DNA of 64,000 bases from Echria macrotheca (lineage: Eukaryota > Ascomycota > Sordariomycetes > Sordariales > Schizotheciaceae), in NCBI GenBank assembly GCA_030411725.1, contig MU839829.1, positions 2,108,001-2,172,000 of the forward strand. The letters are read 5' to 3'. Made by a program: the position numbers and the translations under genes. Positions 11,477-21,938 of this stretch are shown in pieces. How positions within the stretch are numbered: the first letter of the stretch is position 1; each line of letters begins with the position of its first letter. The notes beneath the pieces were generated by a model. That model saw only the letters and a program-made list of their open reading frames with translations, did no database searches and was not told the origin of the DNA.

Positions 11477-13953
11477 CTTTGGCGTTATGGCTCGTCTGTT
11501 CCGGTCATGGCCAATTCTTTCAATGTGAGCTTTGGCGGGGTAACATTATGGATGATGACAACTGCTGTCTGAAAAGGTGGGGTATTGCTGCCCCTCCTCA
11601 AGGTGGGATTTAACCACTCGACCAAATCTCCAACTTAGCAAGGACGCCATTCCAACCCGATATGCACCCAGAGGAGCCTGAATGATTGCGACGCATGGTG
11701 ACAGGTTTTACAAAGTTATGGCAAGTCCCTTTTCTGGGTGTGCAAGACCTACGATCCGGCGACCAATGGCTGACTGGACATCTGTACACAGTACGGAATA
11801 TAATCATGAGATGCTGCCGGGTCGACAGCAGGATCACAATCGAGCGGTGACATAGGAACTCAGAAAACCGACCCTCTTGGCGGACGGCGTTAGATCAATG
11901 CTGAAGCAACTTACGTCAAGGTCGAGCAGCTGTCCTGCTTCATGTGGGCTTTCCGACTTCCACAGACAGGACTACAAACAAACAGACAATCTTTGGGCCG
12001 TTATTACATTAATCGATGGCTGGCAAACAAAAGAACTCAATCGCGGCGACTACGAGAAGAAATCAATCGCCTTCCGTCATCACATGCCGGCCTACGGAGC
12101 CGCTGGTAAGACAAAGTACGAACCGATACTCCATAATAACGATCGATCAGAGACCTCCATGACACTTGGACTTGCGATAGTTTCAACCCAAGACACCAGT
12201 TATGTTGTACACGTGTCTCTCACCTGCAAGATCTGCCGTTGACCAGCCTCTTCAAACAACAAAGGATCCAACAGTTGAGGCTCTTTGGCATGTGACGTCG
12301 GGAGTCGGGACAGGGGCAGTACGGGCTCGGCGGGCTGGCCCGGATGAAAGCTAAGCGAAGTCAGGGGAATCAGGGGCGCCAAAGTTGCCATGACAACACT
12401 GCTTGATTGGAGTCGCCAGCGGAGAAGTGGACGGAGAACCTCGGCAGTCAACACGCAAATCATGCCGGGCTGGGCTGATGGTGGACTGCCCGACAACGCC
12501 GAGACTTGGGATCAGCCAGCTCCGTGTGCAACGGGTCCCGCCGCCGATGCTATCGATTCATTCCCCAGCAGAAGTGACAGCTGTCAGTGTGAAGACGGAG
12601 CGGCGACAGTTGCAAACACCATCTCTAACTAGCGGCCTCTCACCGCGGCCCCGACCTCCCGGCGGCCATCGGCCGGGCGCTCAATCCGCCATTGGACGAT
12701 TCTGGGCCTGCATTGCATGAGCCATGGGGGTCGCCGGCATCCCGAATCCAATCGCTGCGTCCCACGAGGCTAGAAGCCACACCGGCAGACGACGAAGTGG
12801 TTGGGAGGTCGTGTTGCGGCCACCAATTGACCCAGAGAATTGCTGCTGATCTGCACTTCGACCTCCTGCGCGCAGATTTCGCTGCAGCAGCTGTCGATGT
12901 GAGGAGAGGTTGACAAAGCTCTCGCAGTTCCCAGCCACCCTATCAGAATCCCATTGGGCATTTCGAGGCAAACGTGCACCACGGCAACCCGAGATCTTCT
13001 GTGCTCCGCGACCTGTCTTGGCCGGTTGGGCCGGCTAGTTAACGTTAGCTCGCTGGTCAGCCTGCGCGGAGCCCTTGACCCGTGGCGCTCAGGTGCAGCT
13101 CTGAGTGGAGCACTTCGCCATTCGAGAGAGATTGGGCGGATCATCACATTCGATCGCAATTGGCAAGCGCCTGCAGCACCCATCCACGCCTTTGTCCAAT
13201 TGTGCCAGATGATGAGTTTGTTTCTCTCCCATTGAGACCGCGGGCAATCCTCGCTCAATTCGCAGAATTGAGGGGGTTGGATGCTGCAATGTGTGGATTC
13301 CGATAGCTTTGTGAGGAGCCGCTGGGTGGAAACGGGGGAGGGGGCGTCGCGGGTAACGCGATGCACTTTTTCAGCTCACATCAGAGCAAGCCAAATTGGC
13401 CCGACGCGTTTTGCTGGCTGGGAGTGCTGGACCCCAGGAAACGAGATTGACAGGGGGCTGGGGAAAGGCCCGGACGCAGCCGTGCAATCACAGCCGGTGG
13501 TGCGGAGGGAAAACTGGGGCCGCTAGACCGCATTGGTGGGCGATAAACAAGGCGTTCCCCACACCATGTAAACAGACAGCTCTGGAGCTCCTGCCATCTG
13601 GGCCCTTGCTGTCTGACCATGGCCTGTCGGCGCACTTTGGACCCCGGCGCCTGGACGACCACAGAGCAATTTGCACGCTCCCATTGGGCTCTTCGTCTCC
13701 CCGTCGTCGTCCACCTCCCCCCTGTCGGCCAGTCAAGCCGGGTTCCCAGACACCAGGACAACCAGAGCAACGCACCTCGCCCAGTATTTGAGCTGGCCCT
13801 CGCTCGTGCAGCTGCGCCCTCCGTCTTCTGTCCCGATCTTCTTCTCTCGCAGCCTGACTTCCACCACTCACACTCAACCACAAATCCCCTCTTCCAACCC
13901 CCCAAGGAATTCGATTGAAATCCGAGAACCAGAAGACGGGTCAGCTTTATTGA
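11477..13953. other. 2.5-kb intergenic region between rqc2 and hex-1
   Basis: This separates the divergent rqc2 and hex-1 genes. hex-1 is typically a very highly expressed gene, so a sizeable promoter is expected here. The last 300 bases are CT-rich and leader-like. From 13622 to 14480 there is not a single ATG on the plus strand. Short frames on both strands lack motifs. A tRNA-like A-box near 11600-11630 (minus) lacks a partner B-box. Confidence 0.45.
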
Positions 13954-14998
13954 CCGCCTTCTCCTCTCCTTTCTTTCGACTTCTTTGTAAAAAGAAGCAA
14001 GAGGGATCTTCTTGTCCTCCTTTCGTCATTCGGAAGGTCGAGGAGAAGACTGCCTCTCGCGCCGTCAAAGGTCGCCAATCTGGACTTTGAAGCCCGCGTC
14101 CCGGTCCCCTTCAGTATCTTCCCGTCATCATACAGGGAAACTGAGACCACCACCCAAACCCACACCCACGAAGAGCTTGAGATCAAGGTCCCCCAGCACG
14201 CCGGACGGGAAGGTCAATACTCTTCATTCCAAGCCCAAGCCGAACTTTCTCGTCCCGAGGCTCGCTTCAGCGAAGAAGAGGTCCGCATCACTCGTGAAGA
14301 GGAAACTCACCGCCGTCCCGGCATCCGTCAAGAGTACTACCGTGAAGAGCACCGCAGGTAAGAAAAGAGTTCTTTTCCCCCATCAACGCAGTTTCTGGGA
14401 GGCTCTCTGGGGTGCAATTGCCTCGCTCCGGTAGCAGGCAAACCCCTAGCTCAGCACTCGGCAAATTGAGCAGTTCCGTAAATGGTCTGGAGCGCCAACC
14501 ATTGCTTTTTTGGCGCCTTCTCCACTCCTTGAGCTAGGGAGCCCCGATCAAAGTGGATAGGGCGGTCGACCCGGTGATGGGGTCCCCAGGACACTTGAAA
14601 AGTCGTGACTGACACATATCTTCCGCCCCAGACCCCTTTCCTCTTACACCGAGTCTCGTATTGAGATCGACAAGTCCCACCGCCCCCACAACTCCGTCAT
14701 CGACGTTGCCGAGCGTGAATACCGCTCCCGCTTCCAGCCCAACTACCGCGACGAGGTTCAGGTAACTGGTACCACCGTCGACCCCCCGACCAACCGCTCT
14801 TCATTCAAGGAGAGCATCCGTATCGACGAGACCACCGTCGACGGCCCCCGCAACCTTCCGGTTCACAAGGAGACCTACCGCGCTAGCGAGTCTACCGTAG
14901 ACGCCCCTCGCCCTCGCTCCGCCTTCCACAAGTCGGACATCAAGATCACCGAAGAGACCGTAGACGCTTCCAGCTACATCCCTTCCAAGAAATCCAAG
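13954..14998 (+). other. ATG-less in-frame coding-like leader of hex-1 (possible N-terminal extension)
   Basis: Directly upstream of the HEX-1 start codon, and in the same frame, is an open reading frame with no ATG. It opens after a TGA at 13951-13953 and runs to 14357. An intron follows (14358-14631; GTAAGA donor, GACTGAC branch, CCCAG acceptor), and the frame continues from 14632 into MGYYDEDG at 14999. It encodes protein-like sequence: charged segments (REEETHRRPG, EYYREEHR) and about three degenerate repeats of some 21 residues built on TTVDxP...KE..RI.E. Aspergillus HexA has, as I recall, a long N-terminal region of similar character, but starting at an ATG. The near-cognate CTG at 14080 has A at -3 and G at +4. 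The region may encode a non-AUG extension, be joined to an unseen upstream exon, or be a conserved leader. Confidence 0.55.
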
Positions 14999-15678
14999 AT
15001 GGGCTACTACGACGAGGACGGTAAGTCTATTCCTGTTGTTTGAAAGCCGGACCTGTAAACCAAAGTCCTGTACTCACTTCTAACCCTCCAGGCCACTACC
15101 ACTCTCTTCGTCACGGACTGCATAAGTTGGCTGACCGCGTGTTGCACCCTGAAGGCCATGACCGTGTTGAGGTGACCGAGGTCCGTGAGTCCCGCGGCCG
15201 CTCGCGTGTGTCTTCTTCGGAGGACAGCTACACCCCCAACACCGTGACCATCCCTTGCCACCACATCCGCCTTGGCGACATCCTCATCCTCCAGGGCCGC
15301 CCGTGCCAGGTCATCCGCATCTCGACCTCGGCCGCCACCGGCCAGCACCGCTACCTCGGTGTCGACCTCTTCACCAAGCAGCTCCACGAGGAGTCGTCGT
15401 TTGTCTCCAACCCCGCTCCCAGCGTCGTTGTCCAGACCATGCTTGGCCCCGTCTTCAAGCAGTACCGCGTTCTCGACATGCAGGAGGGCTCCATCGTCGC
15501 CATGACTGAGACTGGCGATGTCAAGCAGAACCTTCCCGTCATTGACCAGAGCAGCCTGTGGACGCGTCTCCAGAAGGCTTTCGAGTCTGGCCGTGGCAGC
15601 GTCCGCGTCCTGGTCGTCAGCGACCACGGCCGCGAGATGGCCGTCGACATGAAGGTTGTGCACGGCTCGCGCCTCTAA
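14999..15678 (+). CDS. hex-1: Woronin body major protein HEX-1
   Basis: HEX-1 self-assembles into the hexagonal core of Woronin bodies, peroxisome-derived organelles that plug septal pores after hyphal injury. Exons 14999-15020 and 15092-15678 give 202 residues. The intron (15021-15091) has a GTAAGT donor and a TTCTAACCCTCCAG end. The start MGYYDEDG matches the known N-terminus of the Neurospora protein, and it is the first ATG in the spliced frame. The variable section HYHSLRHGLHKLADRVLHP is followed by the eIF5A-like fold: VTIPCHHIRLGDILILQGRP, GQHRYLGVDLFTKQLHEESS, SVVVQTMLGPVFKQYRVLD, SVRVLVVSDHGREMAVDMKV. The protein ends in SRL, a classic type 1 peroxisomal targeting signal. From memory the core is nearly identical to Neurospora HEX-1. 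Confidence 0.97.
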
Positions 15679-16586
15679 ACGGTGTCGGGTTGTCGCTTTG
15701 GTCTCTGCCCATGTTGGACCTCTGCAATAGATTCATAGAGCGATTGCTTTGAGCACTGGGCTGTGTGCTGGGTTGCATTTGGGCATTGTTATCGATTTCA
15801 GATTGGACAAAATTGGATATGGGGTATGCTGGAGAAGTTGGCTATGTAGTTCAGCGAGCTGCCTGGATGGTTCCCCGTGTATAAACTGTAATTGGATGAA
15901 GTTGCTCAGTCTGCATTGCAATGTTCGGTGAAGATTGATGTGTTGCATTGTTGTTGTTGCCGGTCAGATAGTACCAGGGCGCTAAGTTTGGTTGATCCAG
16001 TTGCGTTGCCATCCGAACACTTCGGGCTGGCTACTGTCACGTGGACCTGCCTTTTAACAAGTCAGCTCTCAACTCTGCATCCCGGAATTGCCTACATGCG
16101 AGCAGCAGGACTCAGCCGGTTATTCTGACAACTCGGAGCGGCCGTGCAGCATGAACACGTTCTGTCATTGAGACAGGATGATGAGCGCGTCGTCCCATCA
16201 CTTGTGCAGGCGGCCGCTGAGTCAATGCTCCTCTAACCCCATTGCCAGGATCACGACATTGCCTTCTAGACTCTACAAAACATCGGCTGAAAATCCGGCG
16301 AGGCTCTAAAAGATGTTAGTCTATCTTCCTATGAACGATCCTCCATCGCTCTTGCGCTGGTGTGTGACCTCGTGACAGCTGCCGACCAACCGATACAGCC
16401 CCTCATATCCGAGACACCTCCTTCCTCTCTCGGACGCGGCAAGCGTATCGCTATCGTCGTGCTTACTTGTTCTCGAGCGACTCGTTTTCTCCTCCGGCCA
16501 GTTCTTGAGAGAGATAACTCGCCGCATTCTGGTTTCACGCTTGCTACCTAAGGTATTCACAAGTCAGTTGACGGATTGCCGTAACC
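15679..16586. other. Intergenic region hex-1 / bleomycin hydrolase
   Basis: About 900 bases containing the 3' untranslated region of hex-1 and the promoter of the next plus-strand gene. No coding signal, repeat or RNA gene is recognised. Confidence 0.45.
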
Positions 16587-18268
16587 ATGGGCGCTCAGCA
16601 GTCGAAGCTTCCAGAGGCAACATGGTCGCATGAAAAGGCGCTCATTGAACGACTCCGGGCTCTCCAGCTCGAAAAAGGCCGGATTGATGACGGATACGTG
16701 CACGTCTCTACCACGGAGAAATCCGATGGCGTCGTCGATATCTCCAAATCGCGGCAGCCCGAGGGTCTTTCGGTAGATCAGATGGCGAAGTGGCAGGATA
16801 CCCTCCTCGAGGACCCCAAGAATAGGTAGCTGGAGCCGCCTTGCGATACTGAGAGATGGACTACTGACAAGCTTGTTTGAACCGGGTTCCAGACTCGCCC
16901 TCTCTGCTCTCAGCAGAGCAAACCCCCGTGATGTTCTCACGTCGCGTGCCACGCAGATCGCAGAACCTCAGGTATTCAACATCAAGATTCCCTTTGAAGG
17001 TGGGCCCATCACCAACCAGAGGAACTCTGGGAGGTGCTGGCTGTTCGCATCCACCAACGTGTTCCGCGTTGCTCTGATGCAGAAGTACAATCTCGATGCC
17101 TTTGAACTTTCCCAGGCGTATCTCTTCTTCTGGGATAAGCTCGAGAAGAGCAACTGGTTTCTCGAGCAGATCATCTCGACAGCCGACCAGGATATCGACT
17201 CGAGACTCGTGCAGACCATGCTTTCCCAGCCCCTGAGTGACGGTGGCCAGTGGGACATGGTCTACAACCTCGTCGAGAAGTACGGTCTGGTTCCGCAGAC
17301 GCTCTATCCTGACAGCTTCAATGCCAGCTCGAGCAACATCATCAACAGCATCGTGTTCACAAAGCTTCGTGAGGACGCCCTCATCCTCCGGAAGCTACTC
17401 CGCACACCAACTGCAACAGCCGAGGTGCTCTCGAGCGCGAAGGCCAAAATGATGAAGGAGATCCATACCATCTTGACCCTTACCCTCGGCCCGCCGCCTC
17501 CTGTTGACGAAGAATTCTCCTGGGCCTTTGTAGACAAGGCCGGGAAAGCTCACACGGTTCGGTCCACGCCGAAAGCATTCGCCAAGGATATATACAGTGC
17601 CAGTTTCCGCATCACATCCGAGATTATCTCCAGAATGGTCTCGCTTGTCCACGACCCCCGTCATGACCCGCTGACACTTCTGACGGTTGACCGTCTCGGC
17701 AACATTGTTGGGGGGCGGCCTATTACCTATATCAATGTCGACATGGCCACGCTTAAGTCGGCTTGCGTTTCCATGCTCAAGGCTGGCCAGCCCGTCTTCT
17801 TTGGCTCCGATGTCGGCAAGTTCAGTAACACGGAGTCCGGCATCATGGATTTGTCCCTTTTCGATTACGAGCTGGGCTTCAACGTCTCCCTGCTGGGAAT
17901 GGACAAGGCGTCGCGACTGATCACTGGGGAGTCGCAGATGACGCACGCCATGGTACTTACGGCTGTGCATGTCGATGAGACCACTGGTGAAACTGTACGA
18001 TGGAGGGTTCAGAATTCCTGGTATGTATTTGTCTGTGGGGCTGTGCCTTGTAGAAATGCCGGATTGCAAGCAATAATCTGAAGCTGACCTTAACAGGGGT
18101 ACATCTGCCGGTTCAGAGGGTTGGTTTGTCATGAGTGACGCCTGGATGTCCGAGTTTGTCTACCAGGCGGTCGTTGACCCCAAGTTCTTGAGCAAAGAGG
18201 TTAGGGATGTTCTCAAAAGCGAGCCCATCGTCCTGCCGCTATGGGACCCCATGGGCAGCCTGGCTTGA
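16587..18268 (+). CDS. Bleomycin hydrolase (cysteine proteinase 1, Lap3/Blh1, peptidase C1B)
   Basis: Cytosolic papain-like aminopeptidase of family C1B. In yeast it forms a hexamer and hydrolyses homocysteine thiolactone and bleomycin. Exons 16587-16825, 16893-18020 and 18097-18268 encode 512 residues, slightly longer than the yeast enzyme. The first intron has an ACTGAC branch point. The third exon completes the active-site Trp codon and then reads GTSAGSEGWFVMSDAWMSEF. Catalytic residues are visible: Cys128 in NQRNSGRCWLFAS, His431 in QMTHAMVLTAV and Asn454 in VQNSWG. The C-terminus is LWDPMGSLA; an alanine at the end fits this family's self-trimmed tail. The N-terminus MGAQQSKLP matches an N-myristoylation consensus (Gly2, Ser6, Lys7), so membrane association is possible. 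Confidence 0.95.
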
Positions 18269-18983
18269 AGCACCGCCAGCTTGGAATTTGCTTTCTTTCC
18301 TGTTACCGACCGTTCCGAGAAACGTGGCGACGGCAGGCTTAAGCCGGAGTTTATTTTTGTTTTGCTCTTTTCTTGGTGCCAGCTGGTTCTGTTCGATCAG
18401 GTTGAGGTGACACTTCAGGCGACCAATGCACGATGAAGGAGGGGAAGGGAACATGAATACTGGTTCGCAGTAGTGCCAGAGGCTCGCATCATGACGAGCC
18501 TACAGAGTCTCGTGCGACTTCAGATTGTAGCCTGACACAGGGAGCAACTACGTATGTATTGTACGCTTCGAAATTACAACACAGATGCACCGCGGCAGAG
18601 TTGTAGCCACTCGGGAGCCGTTACCTGTCTGCTTCTTTCGAGTTATGCCGAGACCAAATCATGTCGTCTTTCAACACACCACCACCTGCGGATACCATGG
18701 GGCATCGGGACGGCTGGCAGCCAGTGGCTTTGGTTTGCTCGTGCCTGGGCGTGCCGGGGACGAGGATTCCAGGCCAGTCGGGAGGTTTTGCGGCTGGGTG
18801 CTGGATGCTGGATGCTGGTATCCGTGAACGGGGCTTTCCGGGTTAGATGTCACTAACACCACCAAGAGAATCCCTACCGTGCCAGATTTTACCAAAGTCT
18901 ACGCAGTATAGTTGTTTTTGTAAAAAAAAGCCGATAGAGATGGTGGAATCCACTCTTCACCAAACACCATTATTGTTAAGAAA

Positions 18984-19116
18984 GGGGGGGGGGGGGGGGG
19001 GACCAAAATGGGGGCAGATGACGCGGTTCGGGGTGAGCACGGCATTAAATGTGGGACGTCGTTGGGATAGTTATTGGAATAGTTGTTTTTGTTGGANNNN
19101 NNNNNNCCCCCACCAC

Positions 19117-19173
<57 letters not shown>

Positions 19174-19270
19174 CGCCGCCCGCCGGCCCCCCCCCCCCCC
19201 ACCAATATGTGGTCAGATGACGCGGTTCGAGGTGAGACAGGCATGAAATGGTCGTCGTCGGTAGGTAAGG
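18984..19270. repeat. Assembly gap with poly-C run and flanking near-duplicate
   Basis: A run of G (about 18985-19001), ten N (19097-19106), then a long C tract (to about 19200, interrupted by a short GC-rich patch) mark a poorly assembled place. About 75 bases left of the gap (from about 19012) reappear in diverged form to its right (from about 19207): GGNCAGATGACGCGGTTCG, then GGTGAG, a CGTCG core, and a GTATTGG/TTATTGG and TTTT end. The N run is of arbitrary length. The duplicate is more likely two error-prone versions of the same sequence than a biological repeat. Confidence 0.7.
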
Positions 19271-19326
19271 TATTGGCATACTTCTTTTAGGTAGCTACAA
19301 CCTCGACGCGGCTACGGGGAAGACAG

Positions 19327-19361
19327 GATGGGTGGGATGGGATGGGATGGGATGGGATGAT
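19327..19361. repeat. GGGAT pentanucleotide tandem run
   Basis: Several consecutive GGGAT/GGTGG units lie just right of the gap. A shorter related run occurs at about 7410-7427 inside the intron of the small secreted peptide gene. The G-runs could form a G-quadruplex. No function is implied. Confidence 0.6.
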
Positions 19362-21938
19362 GGGATATAGGTGTCTATCTCAAAATCCCATACCTTTTTT
19401 CTTTACACACTTGACGGTTACCTTAACTTCCAGACAGATACAGTTCCAAAAGGGGAGGGGGGGGGTGGAGTGGGTTCGGTCGACCGACCAAGCGGCCTCA
19501 CCTTTGTCCCCCAGGGGAGCTCGTCTCCTCTAACCTACTTTCCTTCCTTCAATCTGCAGTCCAGCTCGGGGGATAATCCAGCCGCCCACCCGTTTGTGCA
19601 CTTTCATGTATGTTTTCTTTTCACGTCCTTTGACTCAATATTTGGAAGTTACCTTGCGAGGGGGAGAGAAGGCGGGAGGAGGAGCGAGGGGTGCCTCGTG
19701 GATGATTGCAGTGGTGGGCGGCGATTCGCTGGGAGGCATTCCGTACCTTAGCGAAACATGCGAGGCTGCCCAACGCGCCCCTCTCTTTCTTTTGATTACT
19801 CTGTTTTGGAAATGTGGAAAAGATATCCCCAAATATGGAACAGAGTCAGAGAGAGAGAGAGAGAGACGGACAGAGAGGCGATAACGCGTGTGTTGTTGTT
19901 TCTCCGGAGGGAAAAGTCACTTGGGAGAGGACAGGAGGTTGGAACAGTTGGTGCAGCATGTACATACAGTACAGTGGTTAGTTGTATGTCTTTGATGCTG
20001 TCAGATATTTGACAAGAAGCTGTGCATGCAAAGCTGGAAAAGAGGCTCGGAGCGGGCGGGACGAAGACCGGAGGTTGTCATGTCGCGCCGGCTGCTGGTT
20101 CTTGAGGGATGCAAGGCCGGGCGGGTTATGCAATGTGTCCGGGACACAACACTACGTTGACTAAGTACCTTACCTACTGTGCGCGTCAAGCAAGGCGCTA
20201 AGCAGGCGTGGAAGGCAATGGTCATGGTGTTGCAGTCGAGCGTTTGCCACCCAGGGTGAGAGTGGGGACGGATTGGAAGTTCCAAGGTGAGCATGCCTGA
20301 GGATGCTCGATGTGCGCGAACTGCCGGGTTGGATCGCCGCCGCGGTCCTCGTGATCCCAAATCGAATCGTTACTCGAGGACAGCTTCTGCCTTCCTCTGT
20401 GTGTTTGATAATGATTGCTGATCTTGGAATCCAAAGCGTTTTGCTGCGGTAGAGTATCACGGCCTGGCCCAAACGGGAGCCGAGAAAAAAGGTTTGGTCG
20501 AAAGAGGCTGCCAAGAAGAAGCAGTGCGATGCTGGGAATCATGTTTGCGACACAGCAGTATGCTTGAGCAGATGGCTCATTTTGCCTCTCGAGATCGTCT
20601 GCTCCACCGCGGTGATGCAACGCCAGGCTCAGGGTCCAAGGATGCAGGCTCGACGTCGATCAAAAGATGTCATGGTCCACCGCGGAGAATACGATGAGCT
20701 CTCGGAAAAGGCCTGAAAGGGTCCATGGCGACACCGTGTTGACCATCGTAATTGAAAGTTATGGAGCTTCAGGATCGCTTTGGTATCTCATTCGAGAAGC
20801 CAAACGTCATTTTTCTTCACCTGGATGAAGAATTACGACCATGGGTGACGGCTGCTTAGGAAGAAACGAAACGAAACGTCCCGCAACGCTGGGCGAGAGC
20901 CAAGACCCCCCACCTTGGAGACAAAGCTTCCCGCTAGCATCATGCCTCCGCCCTTACGCAATGCTTCGACTTGCGCTAGAGTACAACGTCCACAGCCCTG
21001 AACAGCGGCGGCAGCTGTCTACTGCATGCCTGAGGCTTCACCAAGCACGCAGGACAGGTTGACTCGGAGGCAAAAGCCGAAACGCAGCTGGCAAAGCACG
21101 GCCGTGACGCAGCCAAACTTTTCCATAGCGACTTCTGCCGAATCGGGTAGCTCGGTCAGCAACCAACAACTGGGTTTGCCAAGAGAGATATTGGGCTGCT
21201 GCGGTGGGAGGAGGAGATACTCGAGTACATCAGGCAGACACGCCACCGATGACCATCCGCAAGAGGGTGGACTGGTGCTCTGTCGACTGGATGTCGCCGG
21301 GAACGGGCTGGCAAGAGGATGCCATAGAGCACATAAAAGGCCGGGGCGGAGCAGTGCCGTCGCCCTTCCTCATTCGACCACTCCAGACTCAACTCGCTGC
21401 ACAGTCACCCTCTTGCTCACCGTCCTTGCATCCACGCTTCGCTCTCCGTGTCGGCCCAATCGCGCCGGGAATTGGCTTCGGCGGGCGCCGATGCGTCAAG
21501 TCGGGTGAAAAATCAACCACAGGCCTTTGTCGTTGCTGATCACGCTGCATCTCCTCAAGGCTCGGAAAGCAGGGAACGCAGGGGTTATCGAAGCGGCAGA
21601 GCTTGCAGACCCCGGTCGCCTCTGCCCTGTGCTTCTTCGAACCCCGCCATTCCGCTCACTCTCTTTCCCGTTGGACCCCGCCTGTCGTCGTCGACCGAAG
21701 GGAGGTCGCCCTTCGCTGCGCCGCACCCCCCTCCGGCTGCTAGGAAAACTCAATTGTCTTTGTCTGAGACTGGACTAGGCTGAATTTTTCTTCTTTTCTC
21801 CTGCCCTTCCCTCGAAGAGTCTTGCGTGGGATCCAAACCGTCGCCTTTATCTCGCAGTGACTCAGAAGCCCTCCTTTGTGACGTCCAAAACCTCCATCGC
21901 CCACCTCCCCGGGCAGCGACAGTCAGGCGACCGACGAA

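Larger units (their letters stand above)
18269..21938. other. 3.7-kb intergenic region with assembly gap and homopolymers
   Basis: It lies between bleomycin hydrolase and the DUF8035-type gene, both plus strand. It contains the gap region (described separately), a GGGAT tandem run (about 19327-19361) and a GA dinucleotide run (about 19848-19866). The final 600 bases, rich in pyrimidines, probably hold the leader of the next gene. Frames on both strands in 20.0-21.5 kb have no recognisable motif, and I consider none of them genes. Confidence 0.4.

Noticed and set aside
11600..11635. tRNA-like A-box (GGTCGAGTGGTTAA on the minus strand)
   Set aside because: No B-box follows at the right distance and no cloverleaf can be drawn.
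13619..13918. ATG-started frame upstream of hex-1 as a possible first exon
   Set aside because: It is in a different frame from the hex-1 leader, has low-complexity content and ends in a stop. No donor joins it in phase.
20222..20620. 132-codon minus-strand frame with a hydrophobic stretch
   Set aside because: Short hydrophobic run only, no domain, and no splice-supported extension.
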